A stretch of DNA of 64,000 bases from the NCBI RefSeq assembly GCF_900636575.1, contig NZ_LR134293.1, positions 1,489,501 through 1,553,500 on the forward strand, written 5' to 3'. Positions 37,593 through 47,062 of the stretch are shown here, piece after piece. Numbering within the stretch: the first letter of the stretch is position 1; every line of letters starts with the position of its first letter. The translations under genes and the position numbers were made by a program. The notes beneath the pieces were generated by a model. It had not been told where the DNA came from, did not search any database, and saw only the letters and a program-made list of their open reading frames with translations. The DNA comes from Streptococcus canis (lineage in GTDB: Bacteria > Bacillota > Bacilli > Lactobacillales > Streptococcaceae).

Positions 37593-38403
37593 GGTGAAGC
37601 GGGTTGCTCTTATTGCTAATGGTAAGTATCAAAGCAAACGTGTCGCTTCTAAACTTTTCTCCGTATTTAAGGACGATCCCGATTTTTACTTATCAAAGAA
37701 AAATCCAGATATTGTGATTTCCATCGGCGGAGATGGGATGCTTTTATCTGCCTTTCACATGTATGAAAAAGAATTAGATAGGGTACGTTTTGTAGGAATC
37801 CACACAGGTCATCTTGGTTTTTATACCGATTACCGAGATTTTGAAGTCGATAAATTGATTGACAATTTAAGAAAAGATAAGGGAGAGCAAATTTCTTATC
37901 CCATTTTAAAGGTTGCCATTAGTTTAGACGATGGTCGTGTGATTAAAGCGCGTGCTTTGAATGAGGCGACGGTTAAGCGCATTGAAAAAACGATGGTAGC
38001 AGATGTCATTATTAATCATGTTAAGTTTGAAAGTTTCCGAGGAGATGGTATTTCGGTATCAACCCCGACAGGAAGCACAGCCTACAACAAATCTTTAGGT
38101 GGGGCTGTCTTGCATCCTACGATTGAAGCCCTACAATTAACAGAAATTTCCAGTCTCAATAATCGTGTGTTTAGGACGCTCGGTTCCTCAGTGATTATCC
38201 CTAAAAAAGATAAGATTGAGTTAGTGCCAAAACGATTGGGCATTTATACTATTTCTATCGACAATAAAACCTATCACCTCCAAAATGTTACGAAGGTGGA
38301 ATATTTTATTGATAACGAGAAGATTCATTTTGTGTCCTCACCGAGTCACACGAGTTTTTGGGAAAGAGTCAAAGATGCCTTTATTGGAGAGATTGACTCA
38401 TGA
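37567..38403 (+). CDS. nadK: NAD kinase
   Basis: Phosphorylates NAD to NADP. Motifs: [14 protein letters not shown] (GGDG, about residue 52), [21 protein letters not shown] and [27 protein letters not shown] 37567 gives 278 residues, the length I recall for the streptococcal enzyme; GTG 37564 immediately ahead is possible. The start lies inside the end of relQ (26-base overlap), and the stop overlaps the next start by four bases. Confidence 0.94.
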   Translation: MTQMNYTDKVKRVALIANGKYQSKRVASKLFSVFKDDPDFYLSKKNPDIVISIGGDGMLLSAFHMYEKELDRVRFVGIHTGHLGFYTDYRDFEVDKLIDNLRKDKGEQISYPILKVAISLDDGRVIKARALNEATVKRIEKTMVADVIINHVKFESFRGDGISVSTPTGSTAYNKSLGGAVLHPTIEALQLTEISSLNNRVFRTLGSSVIIPKKDKIELVPKRLGIYTISIDNKTYHLQNVTKVEYFIDNEKIHFVSSPSHTSFWERVKDAFIGEIDS

Positions 38404-39308
38404 GATTTGAATTTGTAGCAGATGAACAAACAAAGGTAAAAACCCTTTTAAAAAGTCATGATGTTTCTAAGGGACTATTGGCTAAAATCAAATATAAAGG
38501 GGGCAATATTTTAGTGAATGGTATTGAACAAAATACCATTTATTTATTGCAAGTAGGAGATGTTGTTACCATTGATATTCCCAACGAAGAGCCCTTTGAG
38601 AAACTTGAAGCCATTCCTTTTGATTTGGATATTGTTCACGAGGATGATCATTTTCTGGTGATTAATAAACCTGTTGGATTTGCCAGCATTCCGAGTGCCA
38701 TCCATTCTAATACCATTGCTAACTTTATCAAGGCATATTATGTAGAAAATCATTACCCAGACCAGCAAGTGCATATTGTGACCCGTTTAGATAGGGATAC
38801 GAGTGGATTGATGCTTTTCGCTAAGCATGGCTATGCTCATGCGAGGTTAGATAAGCAGTTACAAACTCGGTCAATCGAGAAACGTTACTTTGCTCTGGTT
38901 TCTGGTAATGGGACTTTGCCAGATGAAGGAGATATTATTGCTCCAATTGGTCGTTCCAAGGATAGTATTATTACTAGAGCAGTTGACCCTATGGGAAAAT
39001 ATGCCAAGACTAGCTACAAGGTTGTGGCACGGTATCCAGAAAATGTGCATTTAGTGGACATAAAATTGCATACAGGACGTACCCATCAAATCAGGGTCCA
39101 TTTTGCCCATCTCGGTTTTCCACTTTTAGGAGATGACTTATACGGCGGTCGTTTAGATTTGGGAATCACGAGGCAGGCCTTACATTGTCATTACTTGAAT
39201 TTTAAAGATCCATTTACAGAGAATGTTTGTAGTCATGCAATAGACTTGACAGATGACTTTGATAGCGTTATCATAGGTTTACAAAAAAAGATAGAGGATA
39301 ATAAATAA
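38400..39308 (+). CDS. RluA-family pseudouridine synthase
   Basis: Converts specific uridines in ribosomal RNA to pseudouridine; 302 residues. There is a short S4-like N-terminal region, then the catalytic motif [19 protein letters not shown] with its aspartate (around residue 130), KRYFALVSG, and [28 protein letters not shown]. The target site (RluD-like or other) cannot be fixed by sequence alone. Third gene of the relQ operon. Confidence 0.9.
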   Translation: MRFEFVADEQTKVKTLLKSHDVSKGLLAKIKYKGGNILVNGIEQNTIYLLQVGDVVTIDIPNEEPFEKLEAIPFDLDIVHEDDHFLVINKPVGFASIPSAIHSNTIANFIKAYYVENHYPDQQVHIVTRLDRDTSGLMLFAKHGYAHARLDKQLQTRSIEKRYFALVSGNGTLPDEGDIIAPIGRSKDSIITRAVDPMGKYAKTSYKVVARYPENVHLVDIKLHTGRTHQIRVHFAHLGFPLLGDDLYGGRLDLGITRQALHCHYLNFKDPFTENVCSHAIDLTDDFDSVIIGLQKKIEDNK

Positions 39309-40297
39309 TGAGTATTCGTAATTTATTCGGTGGTTTAAGAGAAAAGATTCTTGGAAAAAACATGAAGATTGTTTTTCCAGAAGGTAATGACGAGCGCGTC
39401 GTCCGTGCAGCTGCTCGTTTGAAATTTGAAGGGCTCTTAGAACCGGTTATTCTTGGACAGTCAGAAGAGGTTCGTAACCTTTTGACAAAATTAGGCTTTG
39501 CTGATCAAGACTACACCATCATTAATCCAAATGAATATGCGGATTTTGACAAAATGAAAGAAGCTTTTGTTGACATTCGTAAAGGGAAAGCAACGCTTGA
39601 AGATGCTGATAAAATGCTTCGCGATGTTAACTACTTTGGTGTTATGTTAGTGAAAATGGGCTTGGCAGACGGGATGGTATCAGGTGCTATTCATTCAACA
39701 GCCGACACTGTTCGTCCAGCACTTCAAATCATTAAAACCAAACCAGGTATTTCTAGAACCTCTGGTGTTTTCTTGATGAATCGTGAAAATACGAGCGAAC
39801 GTTATATCTTTGCCGACTGTGCTATCAACATTGATCCAACTGCACAGGAATTGGCTGAGATTGCCATTAATACGGCTGAAACGGCTAAAATTTTTGATAT
39901 TGATCCTAAAATTGCCATGTTAAGCTTCTCAACAAAAGGCTCTGGTAAAGCGCCGCAAGTTGATAAAGTAAGAGAAGCAGCAGAAATTGCTAAAGGTTTG
40001 AATCCTGATTTGGCACTTGATGGTGAATTGCAGTTTGACGCAGCTTTTGTTCCTGAAACGGCAGCTATCAAAGCACCAGATTCAGCTGTTGCGGGCCAAG
40101 CCAATACTTTTATCTTCCCAGACTTACAATCTGGAAACATCGGCTACAAAATCGCCCAACGATTAGGCATGTTTGGTGCCACTGGTCCAATCTTACAAGG
40201 TTTGAACAAGCCTGTTAATGATTTATCTCGCGGATCAAGCGCTGAAGATATTTATAAATTGGCTATCATTACAGCAGCGCAAGCTGTTGAAGGTTAA
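39308..40297 (+). CDS. pta: Phosphate acetyltransferase
   Basis: Interconverts acetyl-CoA and acetyl-phosphate in the acetate branch of fermentation. The 329 residues match the single-domain Pta: FPEGNDERVVRAAARL at the N-terminus, GMVSGAIHSTADTVRPALQI, and the C-terminal GNIGYKIAQRLG and DLSRGSSAEDIYK. Start codon and preceding stop share one base (TAATG). No acetate kinase gene is adjacent. Confidence 0.94.
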   Translation: MSIRNLFGGLREKILGKNMKIVFPEGNDERVVRAAARLKFEGLLEPVILGQSEEVRNLLTKLGFADQDYTIINPNEYADFDKMKEAFVDIRKGKATLEDADKMLRDVNYFGVMLVKMGLADGMVSGAIHSTADTVRPALQIIKTKPGISRTSGVFLMNRENTSERYIFADCAINIDPTAQELAEIAINTAETAKIFDIDPKIAMLSFSTKGSGKAPQVDKVREAAEIAKGLNPDLALDGELQFDAAFVPETAAIKAPDSAVAGQANTFIFPDLQSGNIGYKIAQRLGMFGATGPILQGLNKPVNDLSRGSSAEDIYKLAIITAAQAVEG

Positions 40298-40377
40298 AAA
40301 ATACGCCGCTTAATGTAATGTGTTTTTAATGATTAAGTGATGTGTTGGGAATTTATTCTAAGTCTAATTGACAATAC

Positions 40378-40410
40378 AAAAACGAGTTGGCCAGCCCATC
40401 TCGTTTTTTT
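40378..40410 (+). terminator. Terminator of the relQ-pta operon
   Basis: AAAAACGAG and CTCGTTTTTTT pair with an inner TGG/CCA extension. It lies directly before the ribosome site of the next gene. Confidence 0.8.
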
Positions 40411-40427
40411 GAAGGTGAGGAAGAGAT

Positions 40428-41183
40428 ATGGCAAAAATTGCATTGGTTACAGGTGCCTCCGCAGGGTTCGGCAAGGCTATTGCTGAACAGCTGATTGCTG
40501 ATGGTATCAAGGTTATAGGGGCAGCACGTCGTCTTGACAAACTCAAGGCCATGGAAACTTGTTTGGGTACAGAAAACTTTTATTCCTTGCAGATGGATGT
40601 TTCAGATACCAAAGCTATTGATAAGGCTTTGGCAAGTTTACCAAGTCAGTGGCAAGACATTTCTATTTTAGTGAATAATGCAGGTCTAGCTTTGGGACTT
40701 GACAAGGCTCATGAGGCAGATTTTGCGAATTGGATGACCATGATTAATACCAATATAGTTGGTTTGATTTATCTCACCCGTCAATTATTACCAAATATGG
40801 TCTCCAAAGATGATGGGATTATTATTAATTTAGGGTCGACAGCAGGAACCATTCCTTATCCAGGCGCTAATATTTATGGGGCTAGCAAAGCTTTTGTCAA
40901 ACAATTCTCCCTCAATTTGCGAGCAGATTTAGCTGGTAGTCATATTCGGGTAACAAATATCGAACCAGGTTTGTGCGAAGGAACAGAATTTTCATCCGTT
41001 CGCTTTGATGGTGATGAAGAACGGGTTAAAGCTATTTATAAAGGTGCCCATGCCATCCAGCCTAGGGATATTGCCAACACTGTGACTTGGGTTATCCATC
41101 AGCCTACGCATGTGAATATTAACCGTATTGAAATGATGCCTGTTTCGCAGACTTACGGGCCACAACCTGTCAGCCGTGATTAA
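40428..41183 (+). CDS. Short-chain dehydrogenase/reductase
   Basis: NAD(P)-dependent oxidoreductase of 251 residues in the classical SDR family. Cofactor motif TGASAGFGKAIAEQL, then NNAGLALG, the catalytic serine in NLGSTAGTIPYPGAN, and YGASKAFVKQF with the active Tyr and Lys. Overall it resembles the YdfG type, which reduces 3-hydroxy acids and malonic semialdehyde, but the substrate is not determined. ATG 40428 follows GAGGAAGAG. Confidence 0.88.
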   Translation: MAKIALVTGASAGFGKAIAEQLIADGIKVIGAARRLDKLKAMETCLGTENFYSLQMDVSDTKAIDKALASLPSQWQDISILVNNAGLALGLDKAHEADFANWMTMINTNIVGLIYLTRQLLPNMVSKDDGIIINLGSTAGTIPYPGANIYGASKAFVKQFSLNLRADLAGSHIRVTNIEPGLCEGTEFSSVRFDGDEERVKAIYKGAHAIQPRDIANTVTWVIHQPTHVNINRIEMMPVSQTYGPQPVSRD

Positions 41184-41193
41184 CGTACTACGA

Positions 41194-41232
41194 AAAAGGT
41201 AGCAACTCGTTTTGGGGCCTGCTCCCTTTTTT
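41194..41232 (+). terminator. Probable terminator of the SDR gene
   Basis: AAAAAGG...AGCA pairs with TGCT...CCTTTTTT around a 15-base loop. Confidence 0.5.
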
Positions 41233-41330
41233 AGTGATGGATTTGATGACAAGTCGTCTCTTAGAAAAAGATGAGGTATTCTTTAGAAATGCCTTTGGTC
41301 AAAACAATTTGAGACAGTTGTGATTAAGAT

Positions 41331-42020
41331 TTAGTTGTCTGAAATAGAAGGGCCAGAGGTGACATCAGACCAGCCAACAATAGCCTGCCCGGTTTCTTCT
41401 AGGTATTGACTAAGGAGCGGCTTAATATCTTGAATCGTGTCAAAAATACCAAGAATTTGCCCTTGTGCATTTTTGAGTGCTTGATAATGTTGCATGTAGA
41501 TATGATCTAAGGAGCCGGATGGCAATAGAAAGGATATGCTAGTATCCCCTGATGAAGTAAGATCAGCCATAATCCAAGGCTCAATTTGTTTGTCAGTATT
41601 TTGGAAAAAACTACCATTAAAGGCATGGTTATTTACTAAAATGTCGCCATTTTTGTCGGCCACTCTCGCTTGCAAGGGCAAGTAGTGTAAAAATTGACCA
41701 TCAAATTTCTGGTAAAATTTAGTTAGGTATTGCGTCACTGCCAAGATATCAGTGGCTCGATCAAATAGGTTTTCGTCAATCAGAAATCCCAGCCCAAGAT
41801 TAGACGTTTTAAAATAAAGAGTGGGCAAGTCAAAATCATGTTCATAGAAACTGAAAATTGCTTGGAAGTCTGATAACTGACTGGACGTGATAGCGTCTTT
41901 GTCACCAATCATGGTCAGGTCAAAAAGATGAGAAAAATACTCAGCCAGACCTTTTATGAACTTATCTTCTAGGGAATTGTTTGGATTTAAAAGTACTAAA
42001 GTAGGAATAGCATTTATCAT
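41331..42020 (-). CDS. Hypothetical protein, possible PAS-like domain
   Basis: 229 residues, acidic, no signal peptide. I do not recognise the family with confidence. The first half (INAIPTLVLLNPNNSLEDKFIKGLAEYF...FQAIFSFYEHDFDLPTLYF) looks like an alpha/beta domain. The second (HYLPLQARVADKNGDILVNNHAF, WIMADLTSSGDTSISFLL, IYMQHYQALKNAQGQILGIFDTIQDIKPLLSQYL) reads like a PAS or heme/ligand sensor fold. The gene stands alone, flanked by a long spacer on its 5' side. Confidence 0.65.
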   Translation of the reverse strand: MINAIPTLVLLNPNNSLEDKFIKGLAEYFSHLFDLTMIGDKDAITSSQLSDFQAIFSFYEHDFDLPTLYFKTSNLGLGFLIDENLFDRATDILAVTQYLTKFYQKFDGQFLHYLPLQARVADKNGDILVNNHAFNGSFFQNTDKQIEPWIMADLTSSGDTSISFLLPSGSLDHIYMQHYQALKNAQGQILGIFDTIQDIKPLLSQYLEETGQAIVGWSDVTSGPSISDN

Positions 42021-42172
42021 AACTGTATCATAGTCATATTTAAGCTAAAAAACAATTAATTTGTTTGATTAATATAGGATAGTCGTTATTTTTCCTGTTA
42101 AATAAAAATTAAGTGCTGAAGTAGCAGTAAGAATAAGCAATCAGAAGCATAAAACATAACTTACAAAACGAT

Positions 42173-42214
42173 ATTTTCATCACGTTCTGAAGGGCTTGAG
42201 AATGTGATGAAAAT
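42173..42214. repeat. Long intergenic inverted repeat
   Basis: A 16 bp arm (ATTTTCATCACGTTCT) pairs with its complement at 42199-42214 with one mismatch around a 10-base loop. It is the strongest structure in the 600-base spacer 42021-42622. There is no clean T-run on either side, so it is not an ordinary terminator. Confidence 0.7.
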
Positions 42215-42247
42215 GTCTCCTTTTTATAGGGAAAATAGTCCAATTAG

Positions 42248-42276
42248 TTGACTTATAGCCCTAAACTTTTTATAAT
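42248..42276 (+). promoter_or_regulatory. Near-consensus orphan promoter
   Basis: TTGACT, exactly 17 bases, TATAAT. It is the best sigma-A match I found in the window, yet the next gene starts about 340 bases downstream. It predicts a transcript start near 42283. Confidence 0.7.
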
Positions 42277-42282
42277 GGTCAA

Positions 42283-42441
42283 AATAGATGATAAGAAAAT
42301 GATTAGGAACTAATAGTAGAAAAAAGCACCAGTTGTTAACCTTATCAAGAACTAACGCAGGGCGTTTTAAGTAATAACTGATCGGATTTAAAAAGACTAG
42401 AACTTAAAGAGTCAAAGAAGTGCTTAGCTTGTCTTTTTTCT
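42283..42441 (+). ncRNA. Candidate small RNA or long leader
   Basis: Region following the orphan promoter. It has no reading frame of note and ends in a possible terminator: AAAAAGAC at 42390-42397 pairing with GTCTTTTTT at 42431-42439 around a 33-base loop that can fold further. It may be a free small RNA or the first part of a 340-base leader for the ABC importer operon. Prediction only. Confidence 0.35.
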
Positions 42442-42578
42442 TGAGTAGATAGTCCATTAAGCTCATTTTTCTGGTGGAAGCTGACTAGTAAAAAGCCAAG
42501 TCAATTGTTCAATTTTTAAAGTCAGCCCCTAACATTAGCCGCTTGGACAAGTATAAGAGAGATAGGTTAACTCAATTA

Positions 42579-42596
42579 GTCAGTCAGCCGACTGAC
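42579..42596 (+). promoter_or_regulatory. Palindromic operator candidate ahead of the importer
   Basis: GTCAGTC and GACTGAC are perfect inverted arms around AGCC, 27 bases ahead of the importer ATPase start. It is suitable for a dimeric repressor. Compatible-solute importers in streptococci and lactococci are repressed by BusR, but I cannot confirm its site here. Confidence 0.5.
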
Positions 42597-42622
42597 ACTT
42601 TAACCGATGAATGGGAGAGATA

Positions 42623-43351
42623 ATGATACGTTTTAATAATGTTTCTAAAACCTTTGGTCAAACGAAGGTCTTGCAAGAACAGACCTTTCAGATTAACAAT
42701 CGTGAATTTTTTGTTTTGGTTGGTCCTAGTGGGTCGGGAAAAACAACCCTTTTAAAAATGATTAATTGTTTAATCGAGCCAAGTTCTGGGGACATTCTCT
42801 TAAATAAGACGCTTCAAAAAGATTTGAATTTGCGTGATATGAGACTATCTATCGGTTATGTCTTACAGCAGATTGCTCTCTTTCCCAATCTCACAGTGGC
42901 TGAAAATATTGCTATTGTTCCCAGGATGAAACAGTGGTCACCTGAGGATATTAAACAAAAAACAGAAGAATTATTGGAGAAGGTTGGCTTGCCAGCTAAG
43001 GATTACGTGAATCGTTACCCTAGTGATTTATCTGGAGGGGAGCAACAGCGTATCGGTATTGTTCGTGCTATTATTTCTCATCCTAAAATTTTATTGATGG
43101 ATGAACCTTTTTCAGCATTAGACCCTATTTCGCGGAAACAATTACAAGAGTTAATGTTAAGTCTTCACAAAGAATTTGATATGACCATCGTATTTGTGAC
43201 GCATGATATTGATGAGGCTGTCAAATTGGGGGATCGCGTGGCTATTTTAAACGAAGGACAGATTGTGCAGTTAGACCGTCCAGAAATCATTAAAGCCCAT
43301 CCTGCGAATGCCTTTGTTGCGAATTTATTTGGAGGTGATGACCATGCCTAG
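42623..43351 (+). CDS. Glycine betaine/choline-type ABC transporter ATPase
   Basis: ATPase of an OpuC/Bus-like osmoprotectant importer, 242 residues. Walker [11 protein letters not shown], signature LSGGEQQR, Walker [14 protein letters not shown]-loop [10 protein letters not shown]. It lacks the C-terminal CBS pair found in OpuAA-type subunits. ATG 42623 follows GGGAGAG; an upstream in-frame ATG at 42611 would include that site. It overlaps the next gene by eight bases. Confidence 0.88.
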   Translation: MIRFNNVSKTFGQTKVLQEQTFQINNREFFVLVGPSGSGKTTLLKMINCLIEPSSGDILLNKTLQKDLNLRDMRLSIGYVLQQIALFPNLTVAENIAIVPRMKQWSPEDIKQKTEELLEKVGLPAKDYVNRYPSDLSGGEQQRIGIVRAIISHPKILLMDEPFSALDPISRKQLQELMLSLHKEFDMTIVFVTHDIDEAVKLGDRVAILNEGQIVQLDRPEIIKAHPANAFVANLFGGDDHA

Positions 43352-44870
43352 TTTATTTGTGACCTTCCAAAACCGCTTTAGCGAATGGACAGCAGCCCTA
43401 GCAGAGCATTTACAGATTTCCCTCTTATCTTTAATGATTGCCTTGTTAATTGGAATTCCTTTAGCAGCCTTATTGAGTCGAAGTAAACGCTGGTCGGATA
43501 TTATGTTGCAGGTTACAGGCATCTTTCAAACGATTCCTTCGCTGGCTTTGTTGGGACTCTTTATCCCTTTGATGGGAATTGGAACTTTCCCTGCAGTGAC
43601 GGCTTTAGTTATTTATGCTATTTTCCCGATTTTACAAAATACCATCACAGGCCTAAATGGGATTGATCCAAGTCTTGTAGAAGCAGGGACTGCCTTTGGA
43701 ATGACCAAATGGGAGCGTCTGAAAACCTTTGAAATTCCCATTGCCATGCCTGTTATTATGTCGGGAGTTCGAACATCGGCGGTTATGATTATTGGAACAG
43801 CTACTTTGGCTTCCTTGATTGGAGCTGGTGGCCTCGGTTCTTTCATTTTACTCGGTATTGACCGTAATAATGCCAACCTGATTTTGATAGGAGCTATTTC
43901 GTCAGCACTACTGGCTATTATTTTCAATAGTCTTCTACAATATCTGGAAAAGGCTTCCTTGAGACGTATTATTGTCAGTTTTGGGGTGATTCTGCTAGCT
44001 TTGTTGACTTCCTATGCTCCAATGGTCATTGGCCAGTTTTCAAAAGGGAGAGACACTATCATTATTGCGGGTAAGTTAGGCGCTGAACCAGATATCCTCA
44101 TCAATCTTTACAAAGAATTGATTGAAGATCAATCGGAGCTAAAGGTTGATTTAAAATCTAACTTTGGGAAAACCAGTTTTTTGTACGAAGCTCTTAAATC
44201 TGGAGACATTGACATTTACCCTGAGTTTACAGGAACCATTACGTCGAGTCTTTTACAGGAGAAGCCACCTTTGTCAAATAATCCTAAGCAAGTTTATCAG
44301 GATGCCAAAAGGGGGATTGCTAAGCAAGACAAGCTGGTTTTGCTAAAACCATTTGCTTACCAAAATACTTATGCTGTTGCCATGCCTAAGCGTTTGGCTA
44401 AGGAACGTCATATTGAGACCATTTCTGATTTAAAAGAGCATGCTTCAGATTTAAAAGCAGGTTTTACCTTAGAATTTAAAGATAGAGAAGATGGTTATAA
44501 GGGAATGCAATCACAATACGGGATACATTTATCTGTAGCTACCATGGAGCCAGCTCTTCGCTATCAAGCGATTCAATCAGGAGATATTCAGGTGACAGAT
44601 GCCTACTCAACAGATGCCGAAATTACTAAGTACCATTTGAAAATTTTAAAAGATGATAAGCAGCTTTTCCCACCTTATCAAGGAGCACCTTTAATGAAGG
44701 CTTCGTTGTTAGTGAAATACCCTGAATTAAAGGGGATTCTTAATCAGCTGGCTGGAAAAATCACTGAAAAAGAGATGCAAGAAATGAATTACAAGGTTTC
44801 AGTAAAAGGAGAAGATGCTAGCAAGGTGGCTCACGCCTATCTACTGAAAGCGAAATTAATTGACCGGTAA
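43344..44870 (+). CDS. Fused permease/substrate-binding protein for quaternary amines
   Basis: One 508-residue polypeptide joining an OpuCB-like permease (residues about 1-210, six spans, EAA loop [22 protein letters not shown]) to an OpuCC/ProX-like extracellular binding domain (from about residue 240: [21 protein letters not shown] to the end). Such fusions are known in lactic acid bacteria. The binding site residues resemble choline/glycine betaine proteins (YPEFTGTI), but the ligand is inferred. ATG 43344 has better spacing to GGAGG than 43338. Confidence 0.88.
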   Translation: MPSLFVTFQNRFSEWTAALAEHLQISLLSLMIALLIGIPLAALLSRSKRWSDIMLQVTGIFQTIPSLALLGLFIPLMGIGTFPAVTALVIYAIFPILQNTITGLNGIDPSLVEAGTAFGMTKWERLKTFEIPIAMPVIMSGVRTSAVMIIGTATLASLIGAGGLGSFILLGIDRNNANLILIGAISSALLAIIFNSLLQYLEKASLRRIIVSFGVILLALLTSYAPMVIGQFSKGRDTIIIAGKLGAEPDILINLYKELIEDQSELKVDLKSNFGKTSFLYEALKSGDIDIYPEFTGTITSSLLQEKPPLSNNPKQVYQDAKRGIAKQDKLVLLKPFAYQNTYAVAMPKRLAKERHIETISDLKEHASDLKAGFTLEFKDREDGYKGMQSQYGIHLSVATMEPALRYQAIQSGDIQVTDAYSTDAEITKYHLKILKDDKQLFPPYQGAPLMKASLLVKYPELKGILNQLAGKITEKEMQEMNYKVSVKGEDASKVAHAYLLKAKLIDR

Positions 44871-44876
44871 TCAGTC

Positions 44877-44906
44877 ATGTTAGTCCTAAGGGCTAACATT
44901 TTTTTA
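44877..44906 (+). terminator. Terminator of the osmoprotectant importer operon
   Basis: ATGTTAG and CTAACAT around a partly paired TCCTAAGGG loop, followed by T7. Confidence 0.85.
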
Positions 44907-44955
44907 TGGATGGAGAGGTATGAGAAGCAACTGAAGAAAAGAGTTGGTTTTTATA

Positions 44956-44968
44956 AAAACCGAACGTT
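44956..44968 (+). promoter_or_regulatory. PurBox-like site upstream of guaC
   Basis: AAAACCGAACGTT matches the lactococcal PurBox (AWWWCCGAACWWT) at 12 of 13 positions. Its centre lies about 65 bases before the predicted transcription start, near the distance at which PurR acts as an activator in Lactococcus. Confidence 0.6.
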
Positions 44969-44991
44969 TAATAAAAAAAACATAGTGAAAT

Positions 44992-45020
44992 TTGACAAAA
45001 AATAAACAAAAAGATAAACT
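44992..45020 (+). promoter_or_regulatory. Predicted promoter of guaC
   Basis: TTGACA, 17 bases, TAAACT. The start near 45027 leaves a leader of about 130 bases in which I see no riboswitch. Confidence 0.65.
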
Positions 45021-45158
45021 GTAAAAGGAAAGGTAACTATTTACCTAGCGATGACTCTGGTTTTTAGAAGTCATAGGAAGGTCATTTTTGTGTAAAACGA
45101 GGAGAAGAGATTGTTCTGTGAATAGGCGCTTTTCAACTCTGTTAAAAGGAGAAAACCT

Positions 45159-46142
45159 ATGTTTAATGACATGCCTGTATTTGATTATGAAGATATCCAG
45201 CTGATTCCTAACAAGTGCATTATTAATAGTCGATCACAAGCGGACACAAGCGTGACACTTGGAAAGTACCAGTTCAAATTACCAGTTATCCCTGCCAATA
45301 TGCAAACCATTATTGATGAGACAATTGCAGAACAGCTGGCAAAGGAAGGTTATTTTTACATCATGCACCGTTTTGATGAGGCAAGTCGTCAACCTTTCAT
45401 CAAACGCATGCACGAGCAAGGCTTGATTGCCTCTATCTCTGTTGGGGTCAAAGCTTATGAATATGACTTTGTTAGCTCCTTAACAGAGGATGCCCCTGAA
45501 TTTATCACCATTGATATTGCTCACGGCCATGCTAATAGTGTCATTGATATGATTAAGCATATTAAAACAGAGTTACCAGATACTTTTGTGATCGCTGGGA
45601 ATGTCGGAACGCCAGAAGCAGTACGTGAACTTGAAAATGCAGGTGCTGATGCTACTAAAGTAGGAATCGGCCCTGGAAAAGTATGTATCACTAAAGTTAA
45701 AACCGGTTTTGGAACAGGGGGATGGCAGCTAGCAGCACTACGGTGGTGCGCTAAGGCAGCTCGTAAGCCGATTATTGCTGATGGTGGGATTCGTACTCAT
45801 GGTGATATTGCCAAATCCATTCGCTTTGGGGCTAGCATGGTCATGATTGGTTCGCTTTTTGCTGGTCATATTGAGAGTCCTGGAAAAACAATTGAGGTCG
45901 ATGGTCAATCTTTCAAAGAATATTACGGATCTGCATCGGAGTATCAAAAAGGTGAACATAAAAATGTTGAAGGTAAGAAAATCTTGCTTCCAACAAAGGG
46001 GCACTTGGCAGATACCCTGATTGAAATGCAACAAGATTTGCAATCTTCCATTTCTTATGCAGGTGGCAAAGACCTAGAAAGCTTACGGCGTGTTGACTAT
46101 GTCATCGTGAAAAATTCCATTTGGAATGGGGATACCATTTAG
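45159..46142 (+). CDS. guaC: GMP reductase
   Basis: Converts GMP to IMP with NADPH, returning guanine nucleotides to the common purine pool. The 327-residue sequence has the IMPDH/GMPR barrel: [14 protein letters not shown] at the N-terminus, the catalytic cysteine loop [18 protein letters not shown], and [31 protein letters not shown]. No CBS domains are present, which separates it from IMP dehydrogenase. The ribosome site AAAAGGAG is strong. It neighbours xpt-pbuX, forming a purine-salvage group under separate control. Confidence 0.95.
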   Translation: MFNDMPVFDYEDIQLIPNKCIINSRSQADTSVTLGKYQFKLPVIPANMQTIIDETIAEQLAKEGYFYIMHRFDEASRQPFIKRMHEQGLIASISVGVKAYEYDFVSSLTEDAPEFITIDIAHGHANSVIDMIKHIKTELPDTFVIAGNVGTPEAVRELENAGADATKVGIGPGKVCITKVKTGFGTGGWQLAALRWCAKAARKPIIADGGIRTHGDIAKSIRFGASMVMIGSLFAGHIESPGKTIEVDGQSFKEYYGSASEYQKGEHKNVEGKKILLPTKGHLADTLIEMQQDLQSSISYAGGKDLESLRRVDYVIVKNSIWNGDTI

Positions 46143-46252
46143 GTGACAGGCCCAGTTCCCCTTACGAGGAACACCCCTTTCTGATTGTGGAAAAACAATC
46201 TTCTATTACCAGTCTGACCCTAAACTGGGCGCAAAAGGGGTTAAACATTTTT

Positions 46253-46281
46253 ATTGAAAAAAATAAGAAAAGTGGTAGAAT
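46253..46281 (+). promoter_or_regulatory. Predicted promoter of xpt-pbuX
   Basis: TTGAAA, exactly 17 bases, TAGAAT, placing the transcript start near 46288, just ahead of the aptamer. Confidence 0.65.
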
Positions 46282-46313
46282 AATAAATTATCATAATGAA
46301 TAAAATAATAACG

Positions 46314-46378
46314 TACTTATTTATACTGTGAATTGGCGCAGTGTTTCTACAAGACACCTTAATGTCTAACAATAAGTA
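46314..46378 (+). promoter_or_regulatory. Guanine-class purine riboswitch aptamer
   Basis: P1 is a perfect 8 bp stem (TACTTATT with AATAAGTA). P2 with TGGC and the P3 arm around GTTTCTACAAGACACC and TTAATGTC align base for base with the xpt aptamer I recall from Bacillus. The specificity position in the P3/P1 junction (TAACAAT) is C, which indicates guanine or hypoxanthine and not adenine. It controls xpt and pbuX in cis. Confidence 0.92.
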
Positions 46379-46385
46379 AGCTTTT

Positions 46386-46457
46386 AAGCTTGCTTGGTTT
46401 TTTAACCTTGCAAAGTAAGGAACTTTTGTAGTTGCTTATTTTGCGGCAAGCTTTTTT
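46386..46457 (+). terminator. Riboswitch expression platform (terminator)
   Basis: AAGCTTG at 46386-46392 can pair with CAAGCTT followed by T5 at 46447-46457 to form a terminator. A competing hairpin pairs AAGTAAGCTT, which includes the 3' strand of P1, with AAGCTTGCTT. Ligand-stabilised P1 would block that antiterminator, so guanine should turn the operon off. Confidence 0.75.
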
Positions 46458-46480
46458 CTATTTGAATCAAAAGGAGATTT

Positions 46481-47062
46481 ATGCAGTTACTTGAAGAGCG
46501 CATCTTAAGAGATGGTAATATTCTAGGAGAGAATATTTTGAAAGTGGATAATTTTTTAACACACCAAGTCGATTACCGTTTAATGAAAGAAATCGGCAAG
46601 GTTTTTGCTCAGAAATATACTGATGCTGGAATTACAAAAGTGGTTACTATTGAGGCATCAGGTATTGCGCCAGCAGTTTATGCAGCAGAAGCTTTAGAAG
46701 TTCCGATGATTTTTGCTAAAAAGCATAAAAATATTACCATGACAGAAGGTATTTTGACAGCAGAAGTTTATTCTTTCACTAAACAGGTGACAAGTACTGT
46801 TTCAATTGCGGGCAAGTTTCTTTCTGAAGAAGATAAGGTTTTGATTATCGATGACTTTTTAGCCAATGGTCAAGCAGCAAAGGGCTTGATTGAAATTATT
46901 GGTCAAGCAGGTGCGCAGGTGGTTGGAGTTGGGATCGTTATTGAAAAATCTTTCCAAAATGGTCGTCAATTAATTGAAGATATGGGAATTGAAGTGACAT
47001 CCCTGACTCGCATTAAAAACTTTGAAAATGGGGAACTAAACTTTTTGGAGGCTGACGTATAA
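46481..47062 (+). CDS. xpt: Xanthine phosphoribosyltransferase
   Basis: Salvages xanthine to XMP using PRPP, 193 residues. The PRPP-binding loop is [18 protein letters not shown]; the N-terminal [12 protein letters not shown] and [18 protein letters not shown] and the [11 protein letters not shown] stretch match the family. The ribosome site AAAGGAG precedes ATG 46481. It shares one base with pbuX (TAATG), and both are governed by the riboswitch upstream. Confidence 0.95.
   Translation: MQLLEERILRDGNILGENILKVDNFLTHQVDYRLMKEIGKVFAQKYTDAGITKVVTIEASGIAPAVYAAEALEVPMIFAKKHKNITMTEGILTAEVYSFTKQVTSTVSIAGKFLSEEDKVLIIDDFLANGQAAKGLIEIIGQAGAQVVGVGIVIEKSFQNGRQLIEDMGIEVTSLTRIKNFENGELNFLEADV

Noticed and set aside
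40369..40374. TTGACA that could be a -35 box for the SDR gene
   Set aside because: No -10 box lies at a suitable distance; the bases that follow form the pta terminator.
44998..45158. Possible riboswitch in the guaC leader
   Set aside because: Only small local hairpins (for example GGTAACTATTTACC); no purine aptamer core as found ahead of xpt.
46121..46303. 60-codon frame after guaC
   Set aside because: It overlaps the guaC end and the xpt promoter, lacks a ribosome site, and the spacer contains inverted repeats instead.
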